NCBI GenBank assembly: GCA_050701815.1
Contig: JBOGDL010000033.1
Coordinates: forward strand, 1-9,743
DNA length: 9,743 nucleotides
DNA from: WHSM01 sp050701815
GTDB taxonomy: Bacteria; Actinomycetota; Actinomycetes; Mycobacteriales; Micromonosporaceae
Direction: 5' to 3'
The position numbers were made by a program, and so were the translations under genes. Positions 1 to 6,776 of this stretch are shown here, one piece after another. The notes under the pieces are model-generated. The model worked only from the letters and a program-made list of their open reading frames with translations. It ran no database searches and was not told the DNA's origin. The stretch's first letter is position 1; each line of letters opens with the position of its first letter.

Positions 1-35
1 CCCGCTCCACCGCGGTTTCCCACTGCCCCGCTTCA

Positions 36-75
36 GAACCGTTTCGGGGCCTTCACGCCCGTCTCGGGACGGTTC
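36..75 (-). terminator. Possible hairpin at the end of the bkd operon
   Basis: A 7-base inverted repeat (GAACCGT at 36-42, ACGGTTC at 69-75) flanks an inner GGGC/GCCC pairing. The outer arm overlaps the stop codon of the E3 gene. No T-tract follows on the minus strand, so this is not a classical intrinsic terminator. Actinobacteria often use hairpins without a U-tract, so a termination role is possible but unproven. Nothing else is recognised in bases 1-73. Confidence 0.3.
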
Positions 76-1486
76 ACACCGGGCTGTGAAGCGGGGCGCC
101 GAACCCCGAACGAGCGGCCTCGAACACCACTTCGCTGAGCGTGGGATGAGCGTGAATGGTGTGCGCGAGGTCTTCCAGCGTGGCGCCCATCTCGATCGCC
201 AGCACGCCTTCCGCGATCAGCTCGGAAGCGTGACGACCGACCAGCTGCACCCCCACCACCACACCAGATTCTGGATCGGTCAGGATGCGGGCAATCCCCT
301 CGCTGCCGCCCATCGTGGCGGATCGCGCGGACACGCTCATCGGGACCGTGGTCATCGCGACATCGCGACCTTCCCGCCGCGCCGTCTCCTCAGAAACCCC
401 CGCAACGGCCACCTCAGGGTCCGTGTAGATCACGACCGGGACGGCGGCCGGGTCGAAACTGGAGGGCAGCCCCGCGAGGGCCTCCGCCGCCACGATCGCC
501 TCCGCGATGGCCTTATGCGCGAGCGCCGGGCCCCCGGTGAGGTCACCGATCGCGGCGACATGCGGGGTTGCGAGCCGTTGCCCGTCAACCTTGACCTCCC
601 CGTCCGGGCAGACCACGGCGCCCACGGCGTCCAGACCGCAACCGTCCAGGTTCCGCTCTCGACCCACGGCGACGACGACGGAATCGACTTCCAGCCGCTC
701 CTCGCGACCCGCTGTCGCGAGGGCCAACGCAGTGCCGTCGTCCCCGAGCACCTGGGCGTCGCAACGGACGTCGATGCCCCGTCGCCGGAACGAGCGCTGC
801 ACCACGTTCGAAACCTTCGGGTCCATGTCAGGCGCCAACCGCCCGGCCGACTCAATCACCGACACCTTCGACCCCAACGCGTGGAACGCGGACGCCAGCT
901 CCAGGCCGATCGCGCCACCGCCGACGACCGCAAGCGAGCGTGGTAGCTCCGCCAGCGCGAGAGCGTCCGTGGAGTCAAGCACCCGGGAACCGTCTCGAGG
1001 CAGAGCGGCGAGTTCTCTCGGACGTGAGCCTGTCGCCACGATCGCGTCCTGGAACTCGAAGAAGAGCGACGCCTTCTCCTGCCGTTGCACAATCGCGCGG
1101 CTCGGGCCGGTGAAGCTTGCCTCGCCCGCGACCACCCGCACACCGGCGCCGGTCATGAGCCGACGGATGGCGCTGTTCAGGCCGCCGACCATCCCGTCCT
1201 TGGCCTTCTGAAAGGCTCCCAGGTCGACGCCGGACGCCTCGAGCACCAATCCTCTGCCGGCGTGCCGTTGGAGATTGGCGCGGATCTCGGAAAGCTCGAT
1301 CAACGCCTTGCTGGGAATGCATCCCACATGCAGGCAGACTCCGCCCAGCCCGGACTCGCCACCGTTTCGTTCGACCAGCACCACGTCGCGCCCGAGTTGC
1401 GCTGCGCGCAGCGCCGCGGTGTATCCCCCCGGCCCGCCACCGATCACCAGCAGGTCGATCCCTTCGGCCAACTCTCCCACGACCAT
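74..1486 (-). CDS. lpd: Dihydrolipoyl dehydrogenase (E3 of 2-oxoacid dehydrogenase complex)
   Basis: This cytoplasmic FAD disulfide reductase reoxidises the dihydrolipoyl group of E2 and passes electrons to NAD+. The 470-residue length is normal for the family. Visible signatures are an N-terminal FAD Rossmann motif GGGPGG (residues 16-21), the redox-active disulfide CLHVGC (C51 and C56), a second Rossmann motif GGGAIG near residues 188-193 for NAD, the FAD-contacting AIGDLTGG, and the C-terminal catalytic HPTLSE (H447, E452). The start ATG shares one base with the E2 stop (TGATG), and a good Shine-Dalgarno GGGAGGA lies at 1495-1501. That supports this start and translational coupling. It is the last gene of the operon and gives the complex its own E3. 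Family assignment is firm; dedication to Bkd is inferred from position. Confidence 0.95.
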   Translation of the reverse strand: MVVGELAEGIDLLVIGGGPGGYTAALRAAQLGRDVVLVERNGGESGLGGVCLHVGCIPSKALIELSEIRANLQRHAGRGLVLEASGVDLGAFQKAKDGMVGGLNSAIRRLMTGAGVRVVAGEASFTGPSRAIVQRQEKASLFFEFQDAIVATGSRPRELAALPRDGSRVLDSTDALALAELPRSLAVVGGGAIGLELASAFHALGSKVSVIESAGRLAPDMDPKVSNVVQRSFRRRGIDVRCDAQVLGDDGTALALATAGREERLEVDSVVVAVGRERNLDGCGLDAVGAVVCPDGEVKVDGQRLATPHVAAIGDLTGGPALAHKAIAEAIVAAEALAGLPSSFDPAAVPVVIYTDPEVAVAGVSEETARREGRDVAMTTVPMSVSARSATMGGSEGIARILTDPESGVVVGVQLVGRHASELIAEGVLAIEMGATLEDLAHTIHAHPTLSEVVFEAARSGFGAPLHSPV

Positions 1487-2925
1487 CAGGGCATTCCTCC
1501 CAGCATCAGGATCGGCTTCTCGATCAGCTCCGAGACCGTGCCGGCGAACCCGGCCAGCGTGTCTCCATCCACCAGACGGTGGTCAGCCGATATCGACAGC
1601 GGCAGCACCGGCGCCGGGACGATCGCGCCGTCCTTGACGACTGGACGCTCGACGATCCGGCCGAAGCCGAGGTTCCCGCCTAGGCCGGGAGGGATGAGCG
1701 GGGTGCCGAAGTGGGTGCCCAGGGCTCCCAGGTTGTTGAGCAAGAACGTGGCGCCCGAGAGTTGCTGTGGGGTGAGCGCGCGAGATCGGGCGGCCCGCCC
1801 CAACGCTCGTACGTCTTTCGCCAACTCCGACAGCGAACGGCGATCGACATCACGTAGCACCGGGGTGAGCAGACCGTCGGGCGTGGACACCGCGATGCCC
1901 AGATGGCACCGCCGGTGCAGGACGATGACCTGCCGCTCCTCGTCCACGTGACCGTGGATCTCGGGATGCCGGGCGAGCGCCACGGCTGCGATCTTCGTCA
2001 GCAGAGCCAGTGGGCTCAGCGCGTCCGCCAGCTCATTGTCGCCATCCCGGTGGGCTCGCTCGCGTAGCGCGTCTCTCGCTTCCAGCAACCCGGTGGCGTC
2101 GACTTCTCGCAGGTCAAACATGTGGGGAATGGCCTGCCACCCGGCGGCCATGGTACGGCCGACGGTCCGGCGAAGGCCCCGCCACGGGGTCTCCACTGTG
2201 GCTGCGGCACCCGCTTCACTCCCGGTCGGAGCGCCGGCGACGCCGAGAGGTGTCGTCGCGTCTGGTTCCTCGGGCGGCTCGACCGTGTCCGTGTTCGGGG
2301 CCAAGCGCTGCCCGAGATCCGATTCCACAATCCTTCCGGCGGGCCCCGAGCCCACCACGGAGACAAGGTCGACTCCCCGCTCGCGGGCCCGTCGCCGCAC
2401 CGCAGGGGAGGCCAGGGGGCGCCGGGCGGCCGGTCTGGCAGACAGGCCAGTGTCCGCTGCCCCCCCGGGGAGCGGCGCGGGCCTGTCCGCAGTCGTCTCG
2501 GCAAACGCGGCGGTCCTGACCGCTGTCGTTCCGGAGGGCGCCGTCGTTCCAGAGGGCGCTGGCGTTTCGGGTGGCGCTGTCGTTTCGGGTGGCGCCGTCG
2601 TTTCGGGTGGCGCTGTCGTTTCGGGTGGCGCTGGCGTTTCGGGTGGCCCCGGTGTCTTTTCAGAAGGCGTGGACGACTGGGCTGACTCCCGGTCGCCGAA
2701 GACTGCGAGCAGGTCTCCCACTACGACCGTGTCGCCCTCTTCGCCGTGTCGTTCGATCAGGACCCCGTCCACCGGGCACGGAATCACGATCACCGCTTTG
2801 GCGGTTTCGACCGTGACGAGGTCCTGGTCCTCTCGTACCTCGTCACCGATCGACGCCTCCCACGAGATGATCTCCGCGTCTGCGAGACCCTCACCGGGGT
2901 CGGGCATCTTGAAGAGTCGCCTCAT
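1486..2925 (-). CDS. bkdC: Lipoamide acyltransferase E2 of branched-chain 2-oxoacid dehydrogenase
   Basis: E2 is the core of the complex: its lipoyl arm takes the acyl group from E1 and the catalytic domain transfers it to CoA. Domains in the 479 residues are an N-terminal lipoyl domain (about 1-78, lipoylated K43 in VETAKAV), a Pro/Thr/Glu-rich linker with repeats (about 94-135), a peripheral subunit-binding domain (about 169-204, SPAVRRRARERGVDL), a second flexible linker, and a catalytic domain (about 246-479) with the active-site motif DHRLVDG (H449, D453). As I recall the families, ETAKA is typical of actinobacterial Bkd E2 proteins, whereas pyruvate complexes more often have ETDKA. The start ATG overlaps the E1 beta stop by four bases (ATGA), with GGAAGGTGG upstream. 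The segment IPPGLGGNLGFGRI differs from the more usual INxPExAILGVG. One lipoyl domain only. Acyl specificity is inferred from context and E1 alpha. Confidence 0.92.
   Translation of the reverse strand: MRRLFKMPDPGEGLADAEIISWEASIGDEVREDQDLVTVETAKAVIVIPCPVDGVLIERHGEEGDTVVVGDLLAVFGDRESAQSSTPSEKTPGPPETPAPPETTAPPETTAPPETTAPPETPAPSGTTAPSGTTAVRTAAFAETTADRPAPLPGGAADTGLSARPAARRPLASPAVRRRARERGVDLVSVVGSGPAGRIVESDLGQRLAPNTDTVEPPEEPDATTPLGVAGAPTGSEAGAAATVETPWRGLRRTVGRTMAAGWQAIPHMFDLREVDATGLLEARDALRERAHRDGDNELADALSPLALLTKIAAVALARHPEIHGHVDEERQVIVLHRRCHLGIAVSTPDGLLTPVLRDVDRRSLSELAKDVRALGRAARSRALTPQQLSGATFLLNNLGALGTHFGTPLIPPGLGGNLGFGRIVERPVVKDGAIVPAPVLPLSISADHRLVDGDTLAGFAGTVSELIEKPILMLGGMP
2522..2647. repeat. 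Seven tandem 18-base repeats inside the E2 linker
   Basis: Seven adjacent 18-base units begin at 2522, 2540, 2558, 2576, 2594, 2612 and 2630. The plus-strand consensus is GCTGTCGTTTCGGGTGGC. The unit at 2576 equals the one at 2612 and the unit at 2558 equals the one at 2630; the two at 2522 and 2540 are more diverged. Read on the minus strand they encode the hexapeptide APPETT with APPETP and APSGTT variants. The unit length is a multiple of three, so copy-number change would keep the frame. The repeat forms the swinging linker between the lipoyl and subunit-binding domains. Confidence 0.93.
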
Positions 2926-3902
2926 GGCGCCGTCGCCACCTTCCGGATCGCGTTCATCACCCGTCGCTCATTCGGCAGGTAGTCCTCCTCCAAGGGGCCG
3001 ACGGGGTACGGGGCGTCGAACCCGGTGACGCGCTCCACCGGGGCTTCCAAGCTGTAGAAGGCCACCGAGTTGATCGTGGCGATCAGTTCCGCCCCGAAGC
3101 CGCCGGTCAAGGGAGCTTCGTGGACGATCACCACCCGCCCGGTACGGGCGACGTGCTCCTGGATCGCGACCTCGTCCAGGGGCACCAGGGTGCGCAGATC
3201 CAGCACGGTGCAGGAGATGCCTTCTCGAGCGATCGCGGCAGCGGCGCGCTCTGCCACCTGGACCGCGGCGCTCCAGGCCAGGACGGTGACGTGCTCCCCC
3301 TGCCGGGCCACTCGGGCCTGCCCAAAGGGCACGGTGTGACCGCCGGGTGGGAGCTCGCCCTTCACCATCCGGTAGCCCCGCAGCGGCTCGAGGAACAGCA
3401 CCGGGTCCGGGTCCCGGATCGCGGACACGAGCAGTCCGTACGCGTCCTCCGCCCTGGCGGGCGTGACCACTTTCAACCCGGGGGACTGCACGAACTTCGC
3501 CTCAAGCGAGTCGGCGTGCATCTCCGGCGTGCGCACGCCGCCGCCGAAGGGGGCGCGGATAACGAGGGGCACGCTGTGCCGGCCGCGCGAACGCATTCTC
3601 ATCCGCGCCACCTGGTCTGAGATCTGGTGGAACGCCTGATGGCTGAAGTTGAGGAACTGGATCTCGGCGATCGGAATCCGACCCGCTATCGCCAGGCCGA
3701 TCGAGCTGCCCACGATGGCGGCCTCTGCCAGCGGCGTGTCCACCACGCGGTCAGCGCCGAATCGCTTCTGCAGCCCTTCGGTAGCCCGGAAAACACCTCC
3801 CGCGAGTCCCACGTCCTGCCCCAGGATCATGGTCCGCTCGTCACGTTCCATCTCGTACGCGAGCGCCGCCCGGATGGACTCCAGCATGCTCACTTCAGCC
3901 AT
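2922..3902 (-). CDS. bkdB: 2-oxoacid dehydrogenase E1 component, beta subunit
   Basis: The beta subunit pairs with E1 alpha in an alpha2-beta2 thiamine diphosphate enzyme that decarboxylates the 2-oxoacid and reductively acylates E2. Its 326 residues match the usual length. The order of motifs is typical: GQDVGLAGGVFRAT (about 28-41), DTPLAE with E60 (expected to contact the aminopyrimidine of ThDP), EIQFLNF, the conserved histidine in EMHADSLEA, and a C-terminal transketolase domain (LDLRTLVPLD, HEAPLTGGFGAE). The PEMHADSLEA stretch resembles Bacillus-type pyruvate dehydrogenase E1 beta as I recall it, so substrate cannot be judged from this subunit alone. The ATG lies inside the end of E1 alpha (ATGGCTGA, eight-base overlap) behind a GGGAGCG ribosome site, and its stop overlaps E2, so all subunits should be translationally coupled. 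Confidence 0.93.
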   Translation of the reverse strand: MAEVSMLESIRAALAYEMERDERTMILGQDVGLAGGVFRATEGLQKRFGADRVVDTPLAEAAIVGSSIGLAIAGRIPIAEIQFLNFSHQAFHQISDQVARMRMRSRGRHSVPLVIRAPFGGGVRTPEMHADSLEAKFVQSPGLKVVTPARAEDAYGLLVSAIRDPDPVLFLEPLRGYRMVKGELPPGGHTVPFGQARVARQGEHVTVLAWSAAVQVAERAAAAIAREGISCTVLDLRTLVPLDEVAIQEHVARTGRVVIVHEAPLTGGFGAELIATINSVAFYSLEAPVERVTGFDAPYPVGPLEEDYLPNERRVMNAIRKVATAP

Positions 3903-4905
3903 CCGCGCGCTCCCGTTCGCTCGCGATCTGGGCCGCCAGGCGAGCTGGCGGTTCGGCGTAGACGTGGCTCATCAGGTCCGCCAGAGTGGGCCTGGGCCGT
4001 TGCTCCGCCTCCGCGAGGGCGGCGGCGATCTCCGCGCGGACCTCGGTGTCCAGTGCCGAGTCGGCGGCTTGGTCAAGCCAGCCACGCTCCCGCAGCTCCT
4101 GACGCACCCGGGGCAGCGGGTCCTGACGCAACGCCTCCGCGAGATCGTCTTCCGGCACGTAGCGGTTGGGTTCGTCGGCGGTGCTGTGGGCGCCCAGCCG
4201 GTACGTGACCGCTTCGATCAGCGTGGCGCCGCCGCCTGTGCGCGCTCGTGACACCGCTTGTCGCACCGCCCGCCGCACCGCAGTCAGATCGTTCCCATCG
4301 ACCAACTCGCCATGCATGCCGTAACCGGCGGCGCGGGACTCGAACGTCGCGGCTGCGGTCTGTCGCGACCTCGGAGTGGATATCGCCCACCCGTTGTTCT
4401 GCAGGAAGAAGATCACGGGCGCGTTGACCACGCCGGCGAGGTTGCACGCCTCGTGGAAGTCACCTTCGGACGATGAGCCTTCACCGAAGAACACCAGGAC
4501 AACGCTGTCGGCGCCGTTCAAGCGTTCGCCCCAGCCGATGCCGACCGCATGCGGCAACTGGGCTGCCAGGGAAATCTGCACCGGAAGCATGCGCACACCC
4601 TCCGGTATGGCGTCACCTGCCGGATTCCCCATGTAGTGGCAGAAGACGTTGGAGAGCGGGAAACCATGCCGTGTCAGCGCAGTCAGCTCGCGATACTGGG
4701 GGACCACCCAGTCACGTGCGGGGTCCAATTCAAGCACGGCCCCAGCGATTGCGGCCTCTTGGCCGTGTGAGATCGAGAGTGTGCCGACTCTGCCTTGCCG
4801 TTGGAGGCTCACCGCTTTTTCGTCGAAGCGGCGCATCAGCGTCATCAGGCGGTATGCCGTGAGGAGTTCTATCCGCGTGCTGAAGTCATTCCGTCCATCG
4901 GTCAC
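3895..4905 (-). CDS. bkdA: Branched-chain 2-oxoacid dehydrogenase E1 component, alpha subunit
   Basis: This is the ThDP-binding subunit that, with E1 beta, decarboxylates branched-chain 2-oxoacids. From the GTG at 4905 it has 336 residues. Visible features are the N-terminal helix with LQRQGRVG and GQEAA, PQYRE, IPEGVRMLP, the ThDP/Mg motif starting GEGSSSEGD (residues 141-149) and ending QNN (169-171), and RLGAHSTADE, the phosphorylation-loop region with an active-site histidine (H240). GEG in place of GDG, and GxHST, match branched-chain E1 alpha such as human BCKDHA and favour that substrate over pyruvate. The start is uncertain. A TTG at 4932 in the same frame adds nine residues (HTVQYAYDV) but lies in the operator. 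The GTG at 4905 has no Shine-Dalgarno, yet sits six bases after a TATGCT box, so it could be leaderless. Conserved sequence begins only about residue 10 of the GTG form. Confidence 0.9.
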   Translation of the reverse strand: MTDGRNDFSTRIELLTAYRLMTLMRRFDEKAVSLQRQGRVGTLSISHGQEAAIAGAVLELDPARDWVVPQYRELTALTRHGFPLSNVFCHYMGNPAGDAIPEGVRMLPVQISLAAQLPHAVGIGWGERLNGADSVVLVFFGEGSSSEGDFHEACNLAGVVNAPVIFFLQNNGWAISTPRSRQTAAATFESRAAGYGMHGELVDGNDLTAVRRAVRQAVSRARTGGGATLIEAVTYRLGAHSTADEPNRYVPEDDLAEALRQDPLPRVRQELRERGWLDQAADSALDTEVRAEIAAALAEAEQRPRPTLADLMSHVYAEPPARLAAQIASERERADG

Positions 4906-4933
4906 ATCATAAGCATACTGTACGGTATGCAAA
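4903..4933 (-). promoter_or_regulatory. Possible bkd promoter overlapping the operator
   Basis: Two -10-like hexamers stand head to tail on the minus strand, TATGCT (4917-4912) and TATGAT (4911-4906), directly before the GTG at 4905. TATGAT has a TTTGCA at 4933-4928, 16 bases upstream, as a plausible -35. TATGCT would place transcription start at the GTG itself and give a leaderless message, but has no good -35. Either way the promoter coincides with the palindrome at 4913-4930. A short frame ATGCTTATGATGTGA (4916-4902) overlaps the GTG and is probably incidental. Confidence 0.4.
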
Positions 4934-4954
4934 AAAGCATCCCGTACCGCATGA
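4913..4954. promoter_or_regulatory. Paired operator-like palindromes upstream of bkd
   Basis: Site 1 (4913-4930) is GCATACTGTACGGTATGC, with 16 of 18 bases obeying dyad symmetry around a central GTAC. Site 2 (4937-4954) is GCATCCCGTACCGCATGA, a weaker copy that matches site 1 at 13 of 18 positions and keeps the central GTAC. A run of six A separates them, so the four half-sites start at 4913, 4925, 4937 and 4949, exactly 12 bases apart. The same half-site and N6 spacing recur before the flavoprotein gene. The neighbouring GntR/FCD protein is the obvious candidate ligand; that link is inferred. Confidence 0.75.
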
Positions 4955-4957
4955 TCG

Positions 4958-5614
4958 TTACATAGGCTTAGACAGAATTGCGTCGCGCGCCTCTTCGATG
5001 TGCTCTCTCATCAACCTTTCGGTCCTATCTGGATCTCGTGCCAGCATCGCGTCCACAATTTCCTGCTGACCTTGGATTGATGCCAGCAACTCATCGTCTG
5101 TGTAGGCTCGAGCGAGTCGCGTGTTGAAGTAGTATTCGCGGCTCTGTTGAATCAGGCTGAGCAGGCGGTTATTACGGCACGTCGCTAGCACATGGTCATG
5201 GAATGATTTATTCAACTCCACCACTCGATCACGAAGCTCCCCTACCTCGAGTCGCGCAGCCTCATTGTGAACCTCACGGATGGTTTCCAATTCCTCGTCG
5301 GTGGCGCGCAATGCCCCGAGTCGCACCGCCCAACCTTCGAGCCCCGCCCGCACGTCATAAATCTCACCGATCTCCTCGGGCGTATGCTCGTGCACAACCC
5401 AACCCCGGCGGACCCGAGTCACCAAGCCCTCTGCGACCAAACGCTGCAGGCATTCTCGAATGGGAGTACGACTCACGTTCAGAAGCTCGGCGAGGTCGGC
5501 TTCAACGAGCCGCTCATTTGGCCGAAACCTGCCTTCAATAATGGCGTCTCGCAGCTGCTGGTGAAGCTCCTGGAACCGATTAGTGTCGGTTCTTCGCGCC
5601 ACGTCGGGGCCCAT
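4958..5614 (-). CDS. GntR-family transcriptional regulator, FCD (FadR) subfamily
   Basis: This is a dimeric DNA-binding repressor or activator whose FCD domain senses a small ligand. The 218 residues split into an N-terminal winged helix-turn-helix (about 12-76, with recognition helix SRTPIRECLQRL) and an all-helical FCD ligand domain (about 82-212). FCD proteins usually bind a metal through an Asp and three His. Here the first acidic position looks like N135, H139 and H205 are present, and the His expected before I186 is Q183. The start ATG has AGGAAAGGGA just upstream and lies 16 bases after the stop of the amino acid dehydrogenase, so the two are probably co-transcribed. GC is visibly lower than in the neighbours (32 of 60 bases at 5041-5100, against 42 of 60 at 3121-3180). 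Likely targets are the GCATAC/GTATGC sites on both sides. The effector is unknown; an amino acid, 2-oxoacid or acyl-CoA of this pathway is a reasonable guess. Confidence 0.92.
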   Translation of the reverse strand: MGPDVARRTDTNRFQELHQQLRDAIIEGRFRPNERLVEADLAELLNVSRTPIRECLQRLVAEGLVTRVRRGWVVHEHTPEEIGEIYDVRAGLEGWAVRLGALRATDEELETIREVHNEAARLEVGELRDRVVELNKSFHDHVLATCRNNRLLSLIQQSREYYFNTRLARAYTDDELLASIQGQQEIVDAMLARDPDRTERLMREHIEEARDAILSKPM

Positions 5615-5630
5615 TACATCCCTTTCCTCA

Positions 5631-6764
5631 TTACGTGCGGCTGGCGTACTGGAACGAGTGAGGTCGTCTCGCGGCGAAGGTCGCTAGTCGACGCTCAGCC
5701 AGTTGATAGGCGGCAGCTAGAGGTGTGACACCACTCTCATCAGCGACCTCGAACGTACGCCTGATCCTATCGCCGATAGCGTCGACCTTCGCGAGTGCCC
5801 GTCTTTCCACGAACCCCCCCTTTCGCAAACGGTCAGCGTCGTAGATCGCGCCGCCCGCGTTGGCGATAAAGTCAACGCCATAGACAATCCCGCGTTCCTG
5901 TAGCTCGTCGGCGTGGTGATCGCTCGCCAAAACGTTGTTGGCCGAACCGACCACCACTCTGGCCTTGATTTCGCCGATCGTCTCATCGTTGACAACGGCG
6001 CCCAACGCAAATGGCGCAAAGATATCAACGTCCTGGCGATGGATCTCATCAGGCTCGACCGTACGCACCTTAAGCTCTGATGCGACGCGGGCCAACCGCT
6101 TGGTGTCAATCTCCGAGACCACCAGTTCGGCGCCCTGCTCGACCAGCATGCGAGCGGCCTTCTCCCCCACCATCCCGAGGCCCTGCAACGCGATCCGGCG
6201 TCCACGCAGATCGGCATGTCCCCATGCCCGCTCAGCGCACGCCTGTATCGCGGCAACCGATCCGCGCGCCGTGGCGTAGGAAATGTCGCCGACACCGCCA
6301 GCGTCCGCCGGCAGCGTGTTGACGTGATCCGTTTCGGTGAAGATGTTCTCCATGTCATCGAGGGTCGATCCCACGTCAGCGCCGATCCGGAACCGACCGC
6401 CGAGCCCGTCCACGACCCGACCCACCGCCCGCATCAGCGGCTCGCCTTCCAGCGCGCCACGTGGCCGGCCGATGAGCACCGCCTTCCCGCCGCCCAGGTC
6501 CACGCCGGCGGCCGCGTACTTCAAGGTCATCCCTTGAGCCAGGCGCATCGCGTCGACCACGGCGGCCTGTTCCGACGGGTACTGCCAGATCCGCAGCCCA
6601 CCAGCCGCCGGCCCCAGCGCCGTGGAGTGAATCGCGATGACGAGCCTCATCCCGACCGAGGCGTCGCTGGCCATCACAATTTGTTCAAATCCACCGTTCT
6701 CCAGGTCGGAGAAGGTGAGCCCGCCAGAGAGGTCCGCTGTGGATTGCATCGTCAGACTCGACAT
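5631..6764 (-). CDS. Leu/Val/Phe-type amino acid dehydrogenase
   Basis: This NAD-dependent enzyme oxidatively deaminates a hydrophobic L-amino acid to the 2-oxoacid and ammonia, and is reversible. Its 377 residues fit the Glu/Leu/Phe/Val dehydrogenase family. The N-terminal substrate domain shows LGPAAGGLR (50-58) and MTLKYAAAGVDLGGGKAV, holding the substrate lysine K82 and catalytic lysine K94, then GADVGST with the conserved Asp D130. The NAD Rossmann domain has GLGMVG (195-200), GSANNVLA (273-280) and FIANAGGAI (299-307). Motifs are a mixture of leucine, valine and phenylalanine dehydrogenases, so exact substrate is not fixed by sequence; adjacency to Bkd favours Val, Leu or Ile. The ATG is preceded by AGGTAGG and lies 12 bases after the flavoprotein stop, which supports one transcript with it and with gntR. 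GC is somewhat lower than in the bkd genes. Confidence 0.93.
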   Translation of the reverse strand: MSSLTMQSTADLSGGLTFSDLENGGFEQIVMASDASVGMRLVIAIHSTALGPAAGGLRIWQYPSEQAAVVDAMRLAQGMTLKYAAAGVDLGGGKAVLIGRPRGALEGEPLMRAVGRVVDGLGGRFRIGADVGSTLDDMENIFTETDHVNTLPADAGGVGDISYATARGSVAAIQACAERAWGHADLRGRRIALQGLGMVGEKAARMLVEQGAELVVSEIDTKRLARVASELKVRTVEPDEIHRQDVDIFAPFALGAVVNDETIGEIKARVVVGSANNVLASDHHADELQERGIVYGVDFIANAGGAIYDADRLRKGGFVERRALAKVDAIGDRIRRTFEVADESGVTPLAAAYQLAERRLATFAARRPHSFQYASRT

Positions 6765-6776
6765 CAGTACCTACCT

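Noticed and set aside
2522..2647. Repeat array as a CRISPR or intergenic repeat
   Set aside because: The units are contiguous without spacers, lie in frame inside E2, and encode a typical linker peptide.
4852..4857. Isolated GTATGC half-site in the bkdA coding sequence (others near 5384 and 8574)
   Set aside because: Single six-base matches without a partner at N6 spacing are expected by chance and are explained by coding sequence.
74..4905. Pyruvate dehydrogenase complex
   Set aside because: GEG in the E1 alpha ThDP motif, the GxHST loop, ETAKA in the E2 lipoyl site and the adjacent amino acid dehydrogenase favour a branched-chain substrate, though activity on pyruvate cannot be excluded.
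4931..4954. Intrinsic terminator between gntR and bkdA (dyad followed by T6 on the minus strand)
   Set aside because: The would-be stem is interrupted by mismatches, and the sequence is better explained as the second operator copy in 12-base register with the first.
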